A program made the position numbers and the translations under genes. The notes beneath the pieces were generated by a model, which had not been told where the DNA came from, searched no databases, and saw only the letters and a program-made list of their open reading frames with translations. From NCBI GenBank assembly GCA_017651245.1, contig JAGCDQ010000042.1, positions 1-64,000 of the forward strand: a DNA stretch of 64,000 bases, written 5' to 3'. Each line of letters begins with the position of its first letter. The first letter of the stretch is position 1. Source of the stretch: Bacteroidaceae bacterium. GTDB taxonomy: Bacteria > Bacteroidota > Bacteroidia > Bacteroidales > Bacteroidaceae. Positions 29,299 to 37,908 of the stretch are shown here, in pieces.

Positions 29299-29433
29299 TG
29301 TCAAAGTCAAAATCGGTCAAAATCGTTTTTTATGTGGTGTCAAAACCGCACTATAAAATAATATTAAAATATTATTTTATAGTGAGTCATTTTTCGAGTT
29401 CAAAATCGATTTTGACCGATTTTGACTTTGACA
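29299..29433. repeat. Nested inverted repeat, 27-bp outer arms and 17-bp inner hairpin
   Basis: Outer arms 29299-29325 and 29407-29433 are perfectly complementary over 27 bases and are built from repeats of GTCAAAATCG. Inside them, 29349-29365 and 29368-29384 form a perfect 17-base-pair AT-rich hairpin with a 2-base loop. No transposase, terminal CRISPR unit or target-site duplication was found. It may be a relic of a small mobile element, or a cruciform or RNA structure. Confidence 0.85.
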
Positions 29434-29615
29434 TTTTGACACCTAAAGATAAATCATCACGTATTTTACCATTTCTCCCCTTTTCGAGGGCAGTTTTTCA
29501 AAAAAAATCAAGAAAAACTCAAAAAAATCCAAACATGTACCGAGTTATGGTACAACATAGGCTGAACTTTGCATCGTGATTCAAAAAAAATGTAATTCAT
29601 TTAAAAGTTCAGCTT

Positions 29616-29795
29616 ATGGAAACTATCAGAAATTTCATCATCAATGCAGCCTTTGTCGCATTAGTGCTCACCTTCATCCTCTTCTGGGTGTGTGCAGGGA
29701 TTGGCATCCAATCCATCTCCATCATCTCTGCCTTCCTCGTTTTCATCTCCGCAGCCGTATTGCTCGCCGTTTCACCTGTGGGTAGGGAGGAGTGA
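29616..29795 (+). CDS. Small two-span membrane protein (59 residues)
   Basis: The frame encodes METIRNFIINAAFVALVLTF and then two hydrophobic segments, about residues 8-28 and 33-52, ending VSPVGREE. A -7-like box GAACTTTG lies at 29564-29571. I do not recognise the family. Small proteins of this kind are often missed in annotation. The balanced hydrophobic pattern and its own promoter-like sequence support a real gene, but no function can be given. Confidence 0.6.
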   Translation: METIRNFIINAAFVALVLTFILFWVCAGIGIQSISIISAFLVFISAAVLLAVSPVGREE

Positions 29796-29866
29796 AAAAA
29801 GGTTGTAGATTCAGAGGGTGGTTGGAGCAAGTTGGCTTTATTGACATGATAATTGAGTGGAATTTT

Positions 29867-29898
29867 TTTGGTTCTTTGCGAAAATTTTTGTAACTTTG
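29867..29898 (+). promoter_or_regulatory. Promoter of the WYL regulator gene
   Basis: TTTG (29867-29870), 20 bases, TAACTTTG (29891-29898). It rules out translation starts before about 29905. Confidence 0.75.
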
Positions 29899-29924
29899 CA
29901 ATGTCTTTTCCAAAGCCCATCCCA

Positions 29925-30863
29925 ATGACCACTCCGACCATTTTTAAGGAATACATCTGGCTCGTCAACACCATTTATCGTGCAGGGAAGATTTCTCTCG
30001 TTGACATCAACAAGAAATGGATACTCACGGATATGAGTGGAGGTGTCGAGATGCCACGCACCACTTTCAACCGCCACAGAGACGCCATTGAGGACATCTT
30101 TGGCATCTACATCGACTGCGACCGAAAAGACGGCTACCGCTACTATATCGGCAATGAAAAGGTGCTGAACGAGGACTCGGTGCAGAACTGGATGCTCTCT
30201 GCCTTGACCGTCAGCAACATCATCGGTGAGAGCATGAACCTTCAGCATCGCATTGTGTTGGAAAACATCCCTTCGGATGGTGAATACTTGGAACTGGTCA
30301 TCAAGGCGATGAAGGAGGGCAAGCGAATCAGTGTAACCTACCGTCGCTACCAGTCCTACGAAGCCAAGACCTTCACCCTCTCTCCTTACTGCATCAAGTT
30401 GTTTCGCCAACGCTGGTACCTGCTGGGCAAGTTCGACGATGGAGGTTTTGCCGTCTTCTCCTTCGACCGCATGGAGGACATCACCCTGACGGATGAAACT
30501 TTCACCATAGAGAAGGACTTCAATGCCTCTAAGTTCTTCAGCGAATGCTTTGGCGTGGTGATAGGGGATGGCACCCAAGCTGAACGAATCGTTCTGCGTG
30601 CCTTTGGCAAAGAGAAATACTACCTGCGTGACCTCCCCTTGCATCATACGCAGAAGGAACTCAAGCCCAGGACTCCTGAGGCACGTCAGCAGCAGGAAGA
30701 AAACGATTATTCCGACTTCGAATTCCTCTTGCGCCCCACAGCCGATTTCAAAGGTCACCTGATGTCAAGAGGCGCTTGGCTCAAGGTGCTCGAACCCGAA
30801 TGGCTGGCACAGGAAATCCGTCAATGGCACGAGGATTCCATCAGGAAATTCCAAGAAAACTAA
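29925..30863 (+). CDS. WYL-domain transcriptional regulator
   Basis: A 312-residue regulator. The start at 29925 (MTTPTIFKEYIWLV) follows a promoter box at 29891-29898; the in-frame ATGs at 29853 and 29901 lie before or at the transcript start. The N-terminal winged-helix region covers about residues 1-80 (MPRTTFNRHRDAIEDIFGI), and the WYL ligand-sensing region about 120-205 (GKRISVTYRRYQSY, FRQRWYLLGKFDDG). WYL proteins bind nucleic acid or nucleotides and often control defence or DNA-damage genes. The target is not evident, as both neighbours are separate units. Confidence 0.88.
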   Translation: MTTPTIFKEYIWLVNTIYRAGKISLVDINKKWILTDMSGGVEMPRTTFNRHRDAIEDIFGIYIDCDRKDGYRYYIGNEKVLNEDSVQNWMLSALTVSNIIGESMNLQHRIVLENIPSDGEYLELVIKAMKEGKRISVTYRRYQSYEAKTFTLSPYCIKLFRQRWYLLGKFDDGGFAVFSFDRMEDITLTDETFTIEKDFNASKFFSECFGVVIGDGTQAERIVLRAFGKEKYYLRDLPLHHTQKELKPRTPEARQQQEENDYSDFEFLLRPTADFKGHLMSRGAWLKVLEPEWLAQEIRQWHEDSIRKFQEN

Positions 30864-30908
30864 GAAACCTTTCAAAAACTCAAAACTGCGTGGAAGGTTT
30901 TCAACGAA

Positions 30909-30940
30909 GAAAAAAACGGATGTGCCATTTGACACATCCG
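30909..30940 (-). terminator. Terminator of the SIMPL gene (minus strand)
   Basis: On the minus strand CGGATGTG (30940-30933) pairs with CACATCCG (30924-30917) around an 8-base loop and is followed by a run of T. The plus-strand WYL gene ends 46 bases before it and may share the hairpin. Confidence 0.85.
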
Positions 30941-30948
30941 ATTGCTTT

Positions 30949-31641
30949 TTAGTCCTTCAGCGAATAAGTGATGGTTGATACCACGCGCACCTTCTTTTTG
31001 TAAGGGATGTCGGCTTCGTCGATGGAGAACTCACCTTGACCGGCTGCCACAATCTTGTTGATGGTTGAGTGGCTGTTCTCGGCGAACTGGCTGGCGGTCT
31101 TCTCGGCATTGCTGATTGCCTCTGCCATCATTTCTGGCTTCAGTTGCTGGAACTGGGTGTATTCGTACTCTGCATAGTCGGAATCCAGAATCACGTCTCT
31201 GTCAATCAGTTCGTCCACTTTCTGTCGCAACTGACTGATGAATTGGGTATCTTTGGAGGTGACTTTCAGGGAACGTCGTACTGTGTAGTGATAACGTGGT
31301 TGATTGTTGTTCCACGCATTTGCCAGATTGTCTGTCACATCATAGGTGTCGACCGTCACTTCACCTTTGCCCTTGATGCCTTTCTCTTTCAGGAACTGCT
31401 GAATGGCATCCATCTTCGTGTTGAGGGTGCTGAAGAGGGGTTTCAGGTCGTCGCCTGCCACTTGCACGCTCATCGTCCAAGTCACCTTGTCGGCATCCAC
31501 TTCCTTTTCTGCCAAGCCCTTGACTGTCACACGGCGATCTTTGTTGGTGAAATTGTCAATACCCCCCTTGATGCACAATCCCAGCATCAGGAGACCTGCA
31601 GCCACAATGGCCGCCACAATGATTTTTTCATACTTTTGCAT
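30949..31641 (-). CDS. SIMPL (DUF541) domain protein
   Basis: A 230-residue envelope protein. A single N-terminal membrane span (about residues 7-25, IIVAAIVAAGLLMLGLCIKG) is followed by the SIMPL domain, which starts DRRVTVKGLAEKEVDADKVT. SIMPL proteins are periplasmic or membrane proteins of stress response with unclear biochemical role. The start at 31641 (MQKYEKI) is chosen because the minus-strand -7 box TATCTTTG lies at 31688-31681, too close to the alternative start at 31683. Confidence 0.88.
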   Translation of the reverse strand: MQKYEKIIVAAIVAAGLLMLGLCIKGGIDNFTNKDRRVTVKGLAEKEVDADKVTWTMSVQVAGDDLKPLFSTLNTKMDAIQQFLKEKGIKGKGEVTVDTYDVTDNLANAWNNNQPRYHYTVRRSLKVTSKDTQFISQLRQKVDELIDRDVILDSDYAEYEYTQFQQLKPEMMAEAISNAEKTASQFAENSHSTINKIVAAGQGEFSIDEADIPYKKKVRVVSTITYSLKD

Positions 31642-31812
31642 AGTACTATCGTTTATAAAGTTGTTTGCAAATTTGTGCCGCAAAGATACGTTTTTTTCAA
31701 ATACAACACACTACTTTCTCATTTTTTTTACAAACAGACGCACATTTCCCGTTTTTTGTCGCGATAGAAAGAGCGAATGAGAGATGCCTGAAGATGTTTT
31801 ACCCATAAATTC

Positions 31813-31843
31813 TTGCAAGTTTCAAAGAAAATGACTACCTTTG
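31813..31843 (+). promoter_or_regulatory. Promoter of the small lipoprotein gene
   Basis: TTG (31813-31815), 20 bases, TACCTTTG (31836-31843): a full consensus match. Confidence 0.8.
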
Positions 31844-31881
31844 TGGCGGTATTTTTTATTCACCTATTAAAACCTGTTTTT

Positions 31882-32346
31882 ATGAAGAAATTATTTGTAG
31901 GAATGTTCGCCCTCATGATGCTCATGGGATTGGCAACATCTTGTAATTCAAAGAGTGATGTAAACAATGCTGCTGCTGAAACCAGCGAGGAAGCCACTGA
32001 AGAAGCCACTGAAGATGTGCGTGCATTGGCTGACCTCATCAAGGATGCCAAGGAGAATGGTGCCAACTGGAGCGTTGACGAGTGGAAGGCGGCTTACCGA
32101 GAGATGGCCATCAATGTCAAGCCAGCCATGATTGAGTGGAAGGCTGTCACGGATGAGTTTGATAAGGACCCAACCAATCCAGAAGCAGCCAAGAAGATGG
32201 AAAGTCTGCTGACGAATACGGACTTGCATGCAATGGAGGAGTTCATCAATATCGCTGAATCTACAGAGAACGGAAAGATTGTGTCTGAGGACGATGACTT
32301 CGAGAAAGCCATGAAAGAAGAGTTGGGACTTCCAGACCTCGACTAA
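31882..32346 (+). CDS. Small acidic lipoprotein of unknown function
   Basis: A 154-residue lipoprotein. The start at 31882 (MKKLFVGMFALMML) follows the promoter box at 31836-31843; an upstream in-frame start at 31813 overlaps the promoter. The lipobox is LATSC at residues 17-21. The mature part starts with an acidic Glu/Ala/Thr linker and continues as predicted helices (VRALADLIKDAKENGANWSV, then EWKAAYREMA). No catalytic motif is seen and I do not recognise a named family. It stands alone between a promoter and a terminator. Confidence 0.8.
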   Translation: MKKLFVGMFALMMLMGLATSCNSKSDVNNAAAETSEEATEEATEDVRALADLIKDAKENGANWSVDEWKAAYREMAINVKPAMIEWKAVTDEFDKDPTNPEAAKKMESLLTNTDLHAMEEFINIAESTENGKIVSEDDDFEKAMKEELGLPDLD

Positions 32347-32361
32347 TTCCTATCAGAATCC

Positions 32362-32403
32362 AATAGCGCACTCCGTCAACATGAGTGCGCTATTCTATTT
32401 TTT
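32362..32403 (+). terminator. Intrinsic terminator of the small lipoprotein gene
   Basis: A perfect 12-base-pair stem AATAGCGCACTC (32362-32373) with GAGTGCGCTATT (32383-32394), a 9-base loop and a following T run. Confidence 0.92.
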
Positions 32404-32418
32404 CACCCTCAACAACAG

Positions 32419-33111
32419 ATGACCAACAAGGAACGAGTGACACAGCTGATCAGCACACGCGACTGGGACGGATTGACGCAGATGCTGAAGAACCTGAGCA
32501 ACATGGAGCTGAGGCGGATGGAGCGTGTGATGAGGGAAGAGGTGCTGCCGACGCTGGAGAATGACTTGTTCTGGGATACCTTGCTCTGTGCCATCCAATT
32601 CAAGCGGTCGGCATTCATTAGTGGGGTGACGTCGGTGAGGCATCTGGTGAAGGATGGAACATTGAATTTCTCGACAGAGAGTGTGGCGCAATTGTATGAA
32701 CACTTGAAAGCGACGAATGCGGAATCGGTGGCGAAAATGTGCAATATGATGTTGCCAGAATTGCAAACAGAGGCGCAGGTGAAGGGGATGTTTGAGGCAT
32801 TCCACGTGGAGAATGAGGTGACGCAACTGGCGATTTTGCTGAAGGCGGAGCACGATTTGTCCTACTATCTTATCTTCAAGACACTCAAGTTAATAGAGGA
32901 CAAGGTGGTGGCGCGGAAGTGCTGCATGGCTTTGGTGAAACGACAGGATGACCGAGCCTTCAATGCGGTGTGTCTCATCAAGGCGTATTTCGGTTTGGAT
33001 GACCTGCCTGCGCGTTTCTCGCTGACGATTGAACAATATGAACTGAGCCACATCGACCGAGATTTTGACACTTTCGTTCACATCCTCAATGGTAAACGCC
33101 CCAAGCTATGA
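32419..33111 (+). CDS. Hypothetical protein upstream of xseA
   Basis: A 230-residue, mostly helical cytoplasmic protein without signal peptide or membrane span (MTNKERVTQLISTRDWDGLT; later AVLIKAYF-like helices and LTIEQYELSHIDRDFDTFVH). I do not recognise the family. It overlaps xseA by 4 bases (ATGA), so translation is coupled and a link with exonuclease VII or DNA repair is possible. It begins just 16 bases after the preceding T run. Its GC-rich third positions match those of xseA. Confidence 0.75.
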   Translation: MTNKERVTQLISTRDWDGLTQMLKNLSNMELRRMERVMREEVLPTLENDLFWDTLLCAIQFKRSAFISGVTSVRHLVKDGTLNFSTESVAQLYEHLKATNAESVAKMCNMMLPELQTEAQVKGMFEAFHVENEVTQLAILLKAEHDLSYYLIFKTLKLIEDKVVARKCCMALVKRQDDRAFNAVCLIKAYFGLDDLPARFSLTIEQYELSHIDRDFDTFVHILNGKRPKL

Positions 33112-34400
33112 ATGCATTGACACTCTATGAAATCAACAGCCTGGTGCGGCAGACGCTGGAACTGACGCTGGATGCAGAATACTGGGTGCAGGCAGAGATT
33201 GCGGAACTGCGTGTGAACCGCCATTGCTACATGGAACTGGTGCAGAAGGATGCACGAGGCAACGGCATCGTGGCGAAAGCACGGGCACAAGTGTGGGTAC
33301 AGGTGTGGGCGTTCATCAAACCGATGTTTGAGGAAACGACAGGGCAGGTGTTGTCGGCGGGAATGCAGGTGTTGGTGAAGGTGCAGGTGACATTCCACGA
33401 ACTCTATGGCTATTCCCTGAACGTGACCGACATTGACCCTACCTACACATTAGGCGACATAGCTAAAAGACGGCAAGAAATCCTGCAACAGCTGAGGGAT
33501 GAGGGCATTGACACGATGAACAAGGAACTGCCTTTGCCCCGACTCTTGCAACGTGTTGCGGTTATTTCTTCGGCTTCGGCTGCTGGATATGGCGACTTCT
33601 GCAACCAACTGAATAACAACCAGCGAGGCTTGGCATTCAAGACGGAATTGTTTCAGGCGGTGATGCAAGGAAATGAAGTGGAAAAGAGCGTGATTCAGGC
33701 ACTCAACCGCATCGCCAAGAGATTGGATGAATGGGATGTAGTGGTGATTATCCGAGGGGGTGGGGCAACCTCCGACCTGCAAGGATTCGACTCACTTCTG
33801 TTGGCTGAGAATGTGGCGCAATTCCCCTTGCCCATCATTACGGGTATCGGGCATGAACGGGATGACACGGTCATTGATATGATTGCCCATACGCGAGTGA
33901 AAACGCCTACGGCGGCAGCTGAATTCCTCATTCACCATCAAGAGGAAGAACTGGATATGCTGGAGAATCTATCTGCAAGGCTAACGGCTCAGGTTTTCCT
34001 GCTGCTGCAGAACGAAACCAATCGTCTGAAACTGCTTGCCAGCAAGATACCTGTACTTTTCTCCACCGTGAAAGCAAGAGAGGAAATGCGTCTGCACAGG
34101 CTCTCGGCAGCGATGGCAAACAGCAGCATCCAAAACCTTGAACAAGCCAAGGGGAAGGTGGCATTGCTGGAAAAGCAGATGGGGTTGTATGCATCGCAAC
34201 GGTTGCAGAATGAAGGAAGGCGCATTGAACTGTTGGAGAGCAAGTTAGAAGGAGCGAGTCCTCAGCGGATTTTGCGTCTGGGCTTCAGCATCACTCGTGT
34301 GGGAGGCAAGGCGGTGAAGGATGTGAACGAGGTGAAGGAAGGAGAAGAAATCGAGACGACATTGGCTTCAGGAACCTTGCGCTCAATCGTCAAAAGTTAA
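33108..34400 (+). CDS. xseA: Exodeoxyribonuclease VII large subunit
   Basis: This 430-residue catalytic subunit degrades single-stranded DNA from both ends. An N-terminal OB fold covers about residues 1-105 (YWVQAEIAELRVNRHCYMEL). The catalytic domain has VAVISSASAAGYGDFCNQLN near residue 148, RGGGATSDLQGFDS near 220, and GIGHERDDTVIDMIAHTRVKTPTAAAEFL near 245 (quoted in part: GIGHERDDTVID). Then come coiled-coil helices and a C-terminal GFSITR segment. xseB follows 29 bases downstream. Confidence 0.96.
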   Translation: MNALTLYEINSLVRQTLELTLDAEYWVQAEIAELRVNRHCYMELVQKDARGNGIVAKARAQVWVQVWAFIKPMFEETTGQVLSAGMQVLVKVQVTFHELYGYSLNVTDIDPTYTLGDIAKRRQEILQQLRDEGIDTMNKELPLPRLLQRVAVISSASAAGYGDFCNQLNNNQRGLAFKTELFQAVMQGNEVEKSVIQALNRIAKRLDEWDVVVIIRGGGATSDLQGFDSLLLAENVAQFPLPIITGIGHERDDTVIDMIAHTRVKTPTAAAEFLIHHQEEELDMLENLSARLTAQVFLLLQNETNRLKLLASKIPVLFSTVKAREEMRLHRLSAAMANSSIQNLEQAKGKVALLEKQMGLYASQRLQNEGRRIELLESKLEGASPQRILRLGFSITRVGGKAVKDVNEVKEGEEIETTLASGTLRSIVKS

Positions 34401-34429
34401 GGTTAAAGCTATCATTAAAGTTGAAAAAT

Positions 34430-34618
34430 ATGGAAACAGAAATGACTTACGAAAAGGCGATGAAACGCCTGGAGGAAATCGTCAAGAAGATTGAGAGTGG
34501 AGAGATGGATATTGACTCCTTGGCGGCAAATCTGAAAGAAGCAAAAACTTTGGTCGAATATTGCAAAGACAAGTTGGCAAAAGTGGAGGCAGAAGTGAAC
34601 AAATGTCTCGATATGTGA
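34430..34618 (+). CDS. xseB: Exodeoxyribonuclease VII small subunit
   Basis: This 62-residue helical subunit binds many copies per large subunit. Typical features are YEKAMKRLEEIVKKIESGEM and DSLAANLKEAKTLVEYCKDK. The ATG at 34430 is preferred to an in-frame TTG at 34421. It is directly downstream of xseA, as is usual. Confidence 0.93.
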   Translation: METEMTYEKAMKRLEEIVKKIESGEMDIDSLAANLKEAKTLVEYCKDKLAKVEAEVNKCLDM

Positions 34619-34645
34619 AAAAAGTGTAATTTATTGCCCATCTTC

Positions 34646-34676
34646 TTGTGAGTGCCACTTTTTTTTCGTACCTTTG
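34646..34676 (+). promoter_or_regulatory. Promoter of ndk
   Basis: TTG (34646-34648), 20 bases, TACCTTTG (34669-34676). The leader to the ndk start is about 100 bases. Confidence 0.8.
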
Positions 34677-34778
34677 CATCGGATTTGTGGTTATTGGGAT
34701 GATGGCGCCTTCTATGTGGTGTGGAAAAAATCATTCTGAAACCCTGAACAATAAAGAAAATAGAGATATCGGAAAACA

Positions 34779-35240
34779 ATGGAGAAAACTCTCGTAATCT
34801 TGAAGCCAGGTGCAGTACAGCGCGCACTCGTCGGCGAAGTAACCGCCCGTTTTGAGCGCAAAGGCTTGCGTCTGGCAGGCATGAAGATGATGCAACTGAC
34901 AGATGAACTGCTCAATGAGCACTATGCCCATCTTGCCGGTAAGCCCTTCTTCCAACGTATCAAGAATTCCATGATGGCTTCTCCAGTTGTTTGCTGTTGC
35001 TATGAAGGTGTTGATGCGGTGGAAACCGTACGTTCGATGACAGGCAGCACAAACTCAAGGAAGGCGGCTCCAGGTACCATCCGTGGTGACTTCGGTATGA
35101 GTTTCCAAGAGAACATCATCCACACTTCCGACTCTCCTGAGAATGCGGTGATTGAACTGAACCGCTTCTTCAAGCCAGAGGAAATCTTTGATTACACTCC
35201 TGGCGTATTCCAGTACTTGTATGCAAATGACGAGTACTAA
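34779..35240 (+). CDS. ndk: Nucleoside diphosphate kinase
   Basis: This 153-residue enzyme transfers the gamma phosphate between nucleoside triphosphates and diphosphates. It starts MEKTLVILKPGAVQRALVGE. The phosphate-carrying His is residue 115 in NIIHTSDSPENA. Family length. It is single-gene with its own promoter; the peptidase gene 39 bases downstream may be read through. Confidence 0.97.
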   Translation: MEKTLVILKPGAVQRALVGEVTARFERKGLRLAGMKMMQLTDELLNEHYAHLAGKPFFQRIKNSMMASPVVCCCYEGVDAVETVRSMTGSTNSRKAAPGTIRGDFGMSFQENIIHTSDSPENAVIELNRFFKPEEIFDYTPGVFQYLYANDEY

Positions 35241-35279
35241 ACTTTTACTAAACATTCAACCCTTAAAAACAACAACATC

Positions 35280-36035
35280 GTGAATTTTTCAACAATTAAA
35301 AGGACAGTCGGTATCGTAGTATTCTCAATGGTGGCAGTGAGTGGTTTCGCTCAGGACATCATCGCAAGACAGGCTCCATCCGACAGAAGACTCAAAGACA
35401 TTCGCAACGTAAAACTCAACAATACAGCTGCTATCGCCGCTGACCTCAACAATCCCGCAGGAAATATTTACACGGATTGGACAGACAACCTCAGAAGCTG
35501 CTCTGGCTCCGTTCCCGCAAATTATAAAGTAGACTTGAGAGGCTTCTGTATGCCTACTCCAAGCCGCAAGATCAACTCAAACTTCGGTCCTCGTTGGGGG
35601 CGTCAGCATGAGGGTCTTGATGTGAAGGTGTACATTGGTGACACCATCCGTGCTGCCTTCGACGGCAAGGTGCGTATCTGTAAGTACAATGGTGGCGGTT
35701 ATGGCTACTACATCGTGATTCGTCACCCCAATGGTTTGGAAACGCTCTATGGTCACTTGAGCAAGCAGATCGTGAAGAAAGATCAAGTGGTTCGCGCTGG
35801 TGAGCCTATCGGTTTGGGCGGTAACACTGGTAAGTCTTCTGGTTCTCACCTCCATTTTGAGACTCGTCTGCTCGGTCAGCCCATCGACCCAGCTTTGTTG
35901 TTCGACTTTGAGCATCAGGACGTAACGGGCGATTACTTCATCGTTCAGAATGGTATCTCGAAGGGCAATGTGGCTCGTAGCAGCAGCACTATCAGCACAG
36001 GTTCACAGGCTGGTGGTAGCACAGCACGCAAGTAA
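35280..36035 (+). CDS. M23 family metallopeptidase
   Basis: A 251-residue secreted peptidase that probably cuts peptidoglycan cross-bridges. GTG start at 35280; the signal peptide ends near SGFAQ (residue 25). The LytM/M23 zinc site is intact: His110 and Asp114 in RQHEGLDVKV, and His190 and His192 in GSHLHFETR. The C-terminal 30 residues are Ser/Gly/Thr-rich and probably disordered. It lies 39 bases after ndk and ends in a terminator. Confidence 0.93.
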   Translation: MNFSTIKRTVGIVVFSMVAVSGFAQDIIARQAPSDRRLKDIRNVKLNNTAAIAADLNNPAGNIYTDWTDNLRSCSGSVPANYKVDLRGFCMPTPSRKINSNFGPRWGRQHEGLDVKVYIGDTIRAAFDGKVRICKYNGGGYGYYIVIRHPNGLETLYGHLSKQIVKKDQVVRAGEPIGLGGNTGKSSGSHLHFETRLLGQPIDPALLFDFEHQDVTGDYFIVQNGISKGNVARSSSTISTGSQAGGSTARK

Positions 36036-36061
36036 AGCATTGACATCAACAACTATCATAT

Positions 36062-36097
36062 ACGCCAGGCAACAGTACGTTGCTTGGCGTCTTTTTT
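36062..36097 (+). terminator. Intrinsic terminator after the M23 peptidase gene
   Basis: ACGCCAGGCAAC (36062-36073) pairs with GTTGCTTGGCGT (36079-36090) with one wobble pair, and a T run follows. Confidence 0.9.
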
Positions 36098-36104
36098 ATC
36101 TTAA

Positions 36105-36168
36105 TTAGGTCTAAAGACCTAAAAAAGGGCTTTTCTTTTTGTAGTATCATCTTTTCTCTGTAACTTTG
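36105..36168 (+). promoter_or_regulatory. Promoter of the DUF1599 operon with upstream palindrome
   Basis: A perfect 8-base-pair palindrome TTAGGTCT-AA-AGACCTAA lies at 36105-36122. It is followed by TTTG (36138-36141), 19 bases, and TAACTTTG (36161-36168). The palindrome is placed where an activator or repressor could bind. Confidence 0.65.
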
Positions 36169-36190
36169 CACATCTTTTATGAAAGAGAAT

Positions 36191-36745
36191 ATGGATACTC
36201 AGCAACAATTCAAGCAAGCTATGGCAGGTTGTCGTGACATTTTCAGCAAGAAACTGCACGATTATGGTGCTGCATGGCGCATCATGAGACCTTCATCGGT
36301 AACTGACCAGATCTTCATCAAGGCAAACCGCATCCGGAGCCTCGAGGTGAAGGGCGTGTCGCTGGTAGGTGAGGGAATTTACCCTGAGTTTCAAGCCATC
36401 GTGAATTATGGCATCGTGGGACTCATCCAGCTGGAACTGGGTTATGCTGAGACGGAGGATATGGATGCGACGAAGGCGATGGAGTACTACGACAAGTATG
36501 CCCAGATGGCCCTCGAACTGATGCTCCGTAAGAATCACGATTACGACGAGGCTTGGCGCTCTATGCGAGTGAGCAGCTACACCGACCTGATCCTGATGAA
36601 GTTGAACCGCACGAAGCAGATAGAGGGACATGACGGTCAAACGCTCATCTCGGAGGGCATCGATGCCAACTACCTCGATATGATTAACTATTCCGTGTTC
36701 GGACTCATCAAACTTGCCGAAGCACAACATGACACCGGCTGCTAA
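36191..36745 (+). CDS. DUF1599 domain protein
   Basis: A protein of about 184 residues made of two homologous halves: KLHDYGAAWRIMRPSSVTDQ (about residue 19) and KNHDYDEAWRSMRVSSYTDL (about 117). DUF1599 is a helical domain thought to relate to modified-nucleotide metabolism; its activity is unproven. The ATG at 36191 is chosen because the -7 box ends at 36168, leaving almost no leader for the ATG at 36179, though that one cannot be excluded. It overlaps the next gene by 17 bases. Confidence 0.88.
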   Translation: MDTQQQFKQAMAGCRDIFSKKLHDYGAAWRIMRPSSVTDQIFIKANRIRSLEVKGVSLVGEGIYPEFQAIVNYGIVGLIQLELGYAETEDMDATKAMEYYDKYAQMALELMLRKNHDYDEAWRSMRVSSYTDLILMKLNRTKQIEGHDGQTLISEGIDANYLDMINYSVFGLIKLAEAQHDTGC

Positions 36746-37865
36746 GTCACAGGCACTCACTGTCGTCGTGAATGTGTGCCGCCTGCTTTTGGCTGCCACG
36801 TTCATCTTCAGCGGCTTTGTCAAGGCGAATGATCCGCTTGGCACCGTTTACAAGTTGGAGGACTATGTCCATGCGATGGCTTGGTTCACACTGCCTGACA
36901 CCTTTTTGTTGGGATGTGCAGTGATACTCGCCTTCTTTGAGTTTACGCTGGGTGTGTATGTCCTCTTCGGAATTAAAAGAAAAGCCACGTCGGGCATCAT
37001 GCTCGCCTTCATGGTGGTGATGACGCTTCTGACGGTTTACATAGCCATCGCGAATCCTGTGGAAGACTGCGGATGTTTTGGCGATGTGCTGATATTGAGC
37101 AATGGCGCAACGCTGGCAAAGAATATCGTACTGTTGGGTGCAGCAGTGCTGATCAGACGTTATTATCGCCTGCAGAAGAATTTCCTCGGCTCAGCCGCAA
37201 AGTGGCTCGTTGCCTTTGTGTCGCTCTGCTCCATCATCGGGTATGCTGTCTATTGCATCATCTGTTTGCCTGTGCTGGACTTCCGTCCCTACAAGGTGGG
37301 CACGAACCTGAGAGAAGCGGTGACAAGTGCATCGGGTGAGGAGAAGTTTGATGTGAAGATTGTGTATGAGAAGGATGGAGAGACGATGGAACTGAGTGCG
37401 GATGATGAAGATCCTGATTCTACCTGGACGTATGTGGAAACCCGTCGCATGCCCATCGTGGCACAAGATCTCGCCACAGCAGATTTCTACGTGGCAGATG
37501 CTGACGGAGAGGACATCACGGAGGACATCCTGTATGCTGACGGCTACACGCTATTGCTTATCATCCCCAACCTGATGAATGCTGACGAGGGATGTGTGGA
37601 TAAGGTGAATGGCTTGTATGACTATGCGCATGAGCACGGATGGGATTTCTATTGCTTGACGTCCTCATCGGATGAAGAGGCGCAGACGTATTGGGAAGAA
37701 CATACGGGGGCTGAGTACGGCTACTGCATTGCGGAGGAGAGGATGCTGAAGACGGTGGTGAGAGGTCAGCCTGGTTTGGTGCTTCTGCATGACGGCATCA
37801 TCCAGAAGAAGTGGGGAAATTACAATCTTCCCGACGAAGAGGATTTGAAACAACTAAACAACTAA
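36729..37865 (+). CDS. DoxX-like membrane protein with periplasmic/thioredoxin-like tail
   Basis: A 378-residue inner-membrane protein. Four spans of DoxX type cover about residues 12-150 (RLLLAATFIFSGFVKANDP, then CAVILAFFEFTLGVYVLFG), with the cysteine pair DCGCFGD between spans. A further span lies at about 155-180, and the soluble C-terminal domain is about 190 residues. The four-gene order DUF1599, this protein, tpiA, SPOR is common in Bacteroidales. The ATG at 36729 overlaps the DUF1599 gene by 17 bases. The DCGC motif suggests a redox partner role, which is inference. Confidence 0.82.
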   Translation: MTPAAKSQALTVVVNVCRLLLAATFIFSGFVKANDPLGTVYKLEDYVHAMAWFTLPDTFLLGCAVILAFFEFTLGVYVLFGIKRKATSGIMLAFMVVMTLLTVYIAIANPVEDCGCFGDVLILSNGATLAKNIVLLGAAVLIRRYYRLQKNFLGSAAKWLVAFVSLCSIIGYAVYCIICLPVLDFRPYKVGTNLREAVTSASGEEKFDVKIVYEKDGETMELSADDEDPDSTWTYVETRRMPIVAQDLATADFYVADADGEDITEDILYADGYTLLLIIPNLMNADEGCVDKVNGLYDYAHEHGWDFYCLTSSSDEEAQTYWEEHTGAEYGYCIAEERMLKTVVRGQPGLVLLHDGIIQKKWGNYNLPDEEDLKQLNN

Positions 37866-37908
37866 GAACTATCATAAAAGTTTAACTCATTAAAAAACAA
37901 ACAAGACT

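Larger units (their letters stand above)
29021..29615. other. Repeat-rich gap with no convincing gene
   Basis: This stretch of 595 bases holds an inverted repeat CCTCCCC..GGGGAGG (29054-29083), a minus-strand promoter with no gene after it (29171-29236), a heptad tract of AGGTCAA units (29248-29275), a large nested inverted repeat (29299-29433) and the upstream region of a small membrane protein gene. A 93-codon plus-strand frame at 29298-29579 is mostly inverted-repeat sequence and is not accepted. Confidence 0.75.

Noticed and set aside
29298-29579. Plus-strand frame of 93 codons
   Set aside because: Most of it is the nested inverted repeat, with Lys/Ser/Ile-rich nonsense composition and no start signal.
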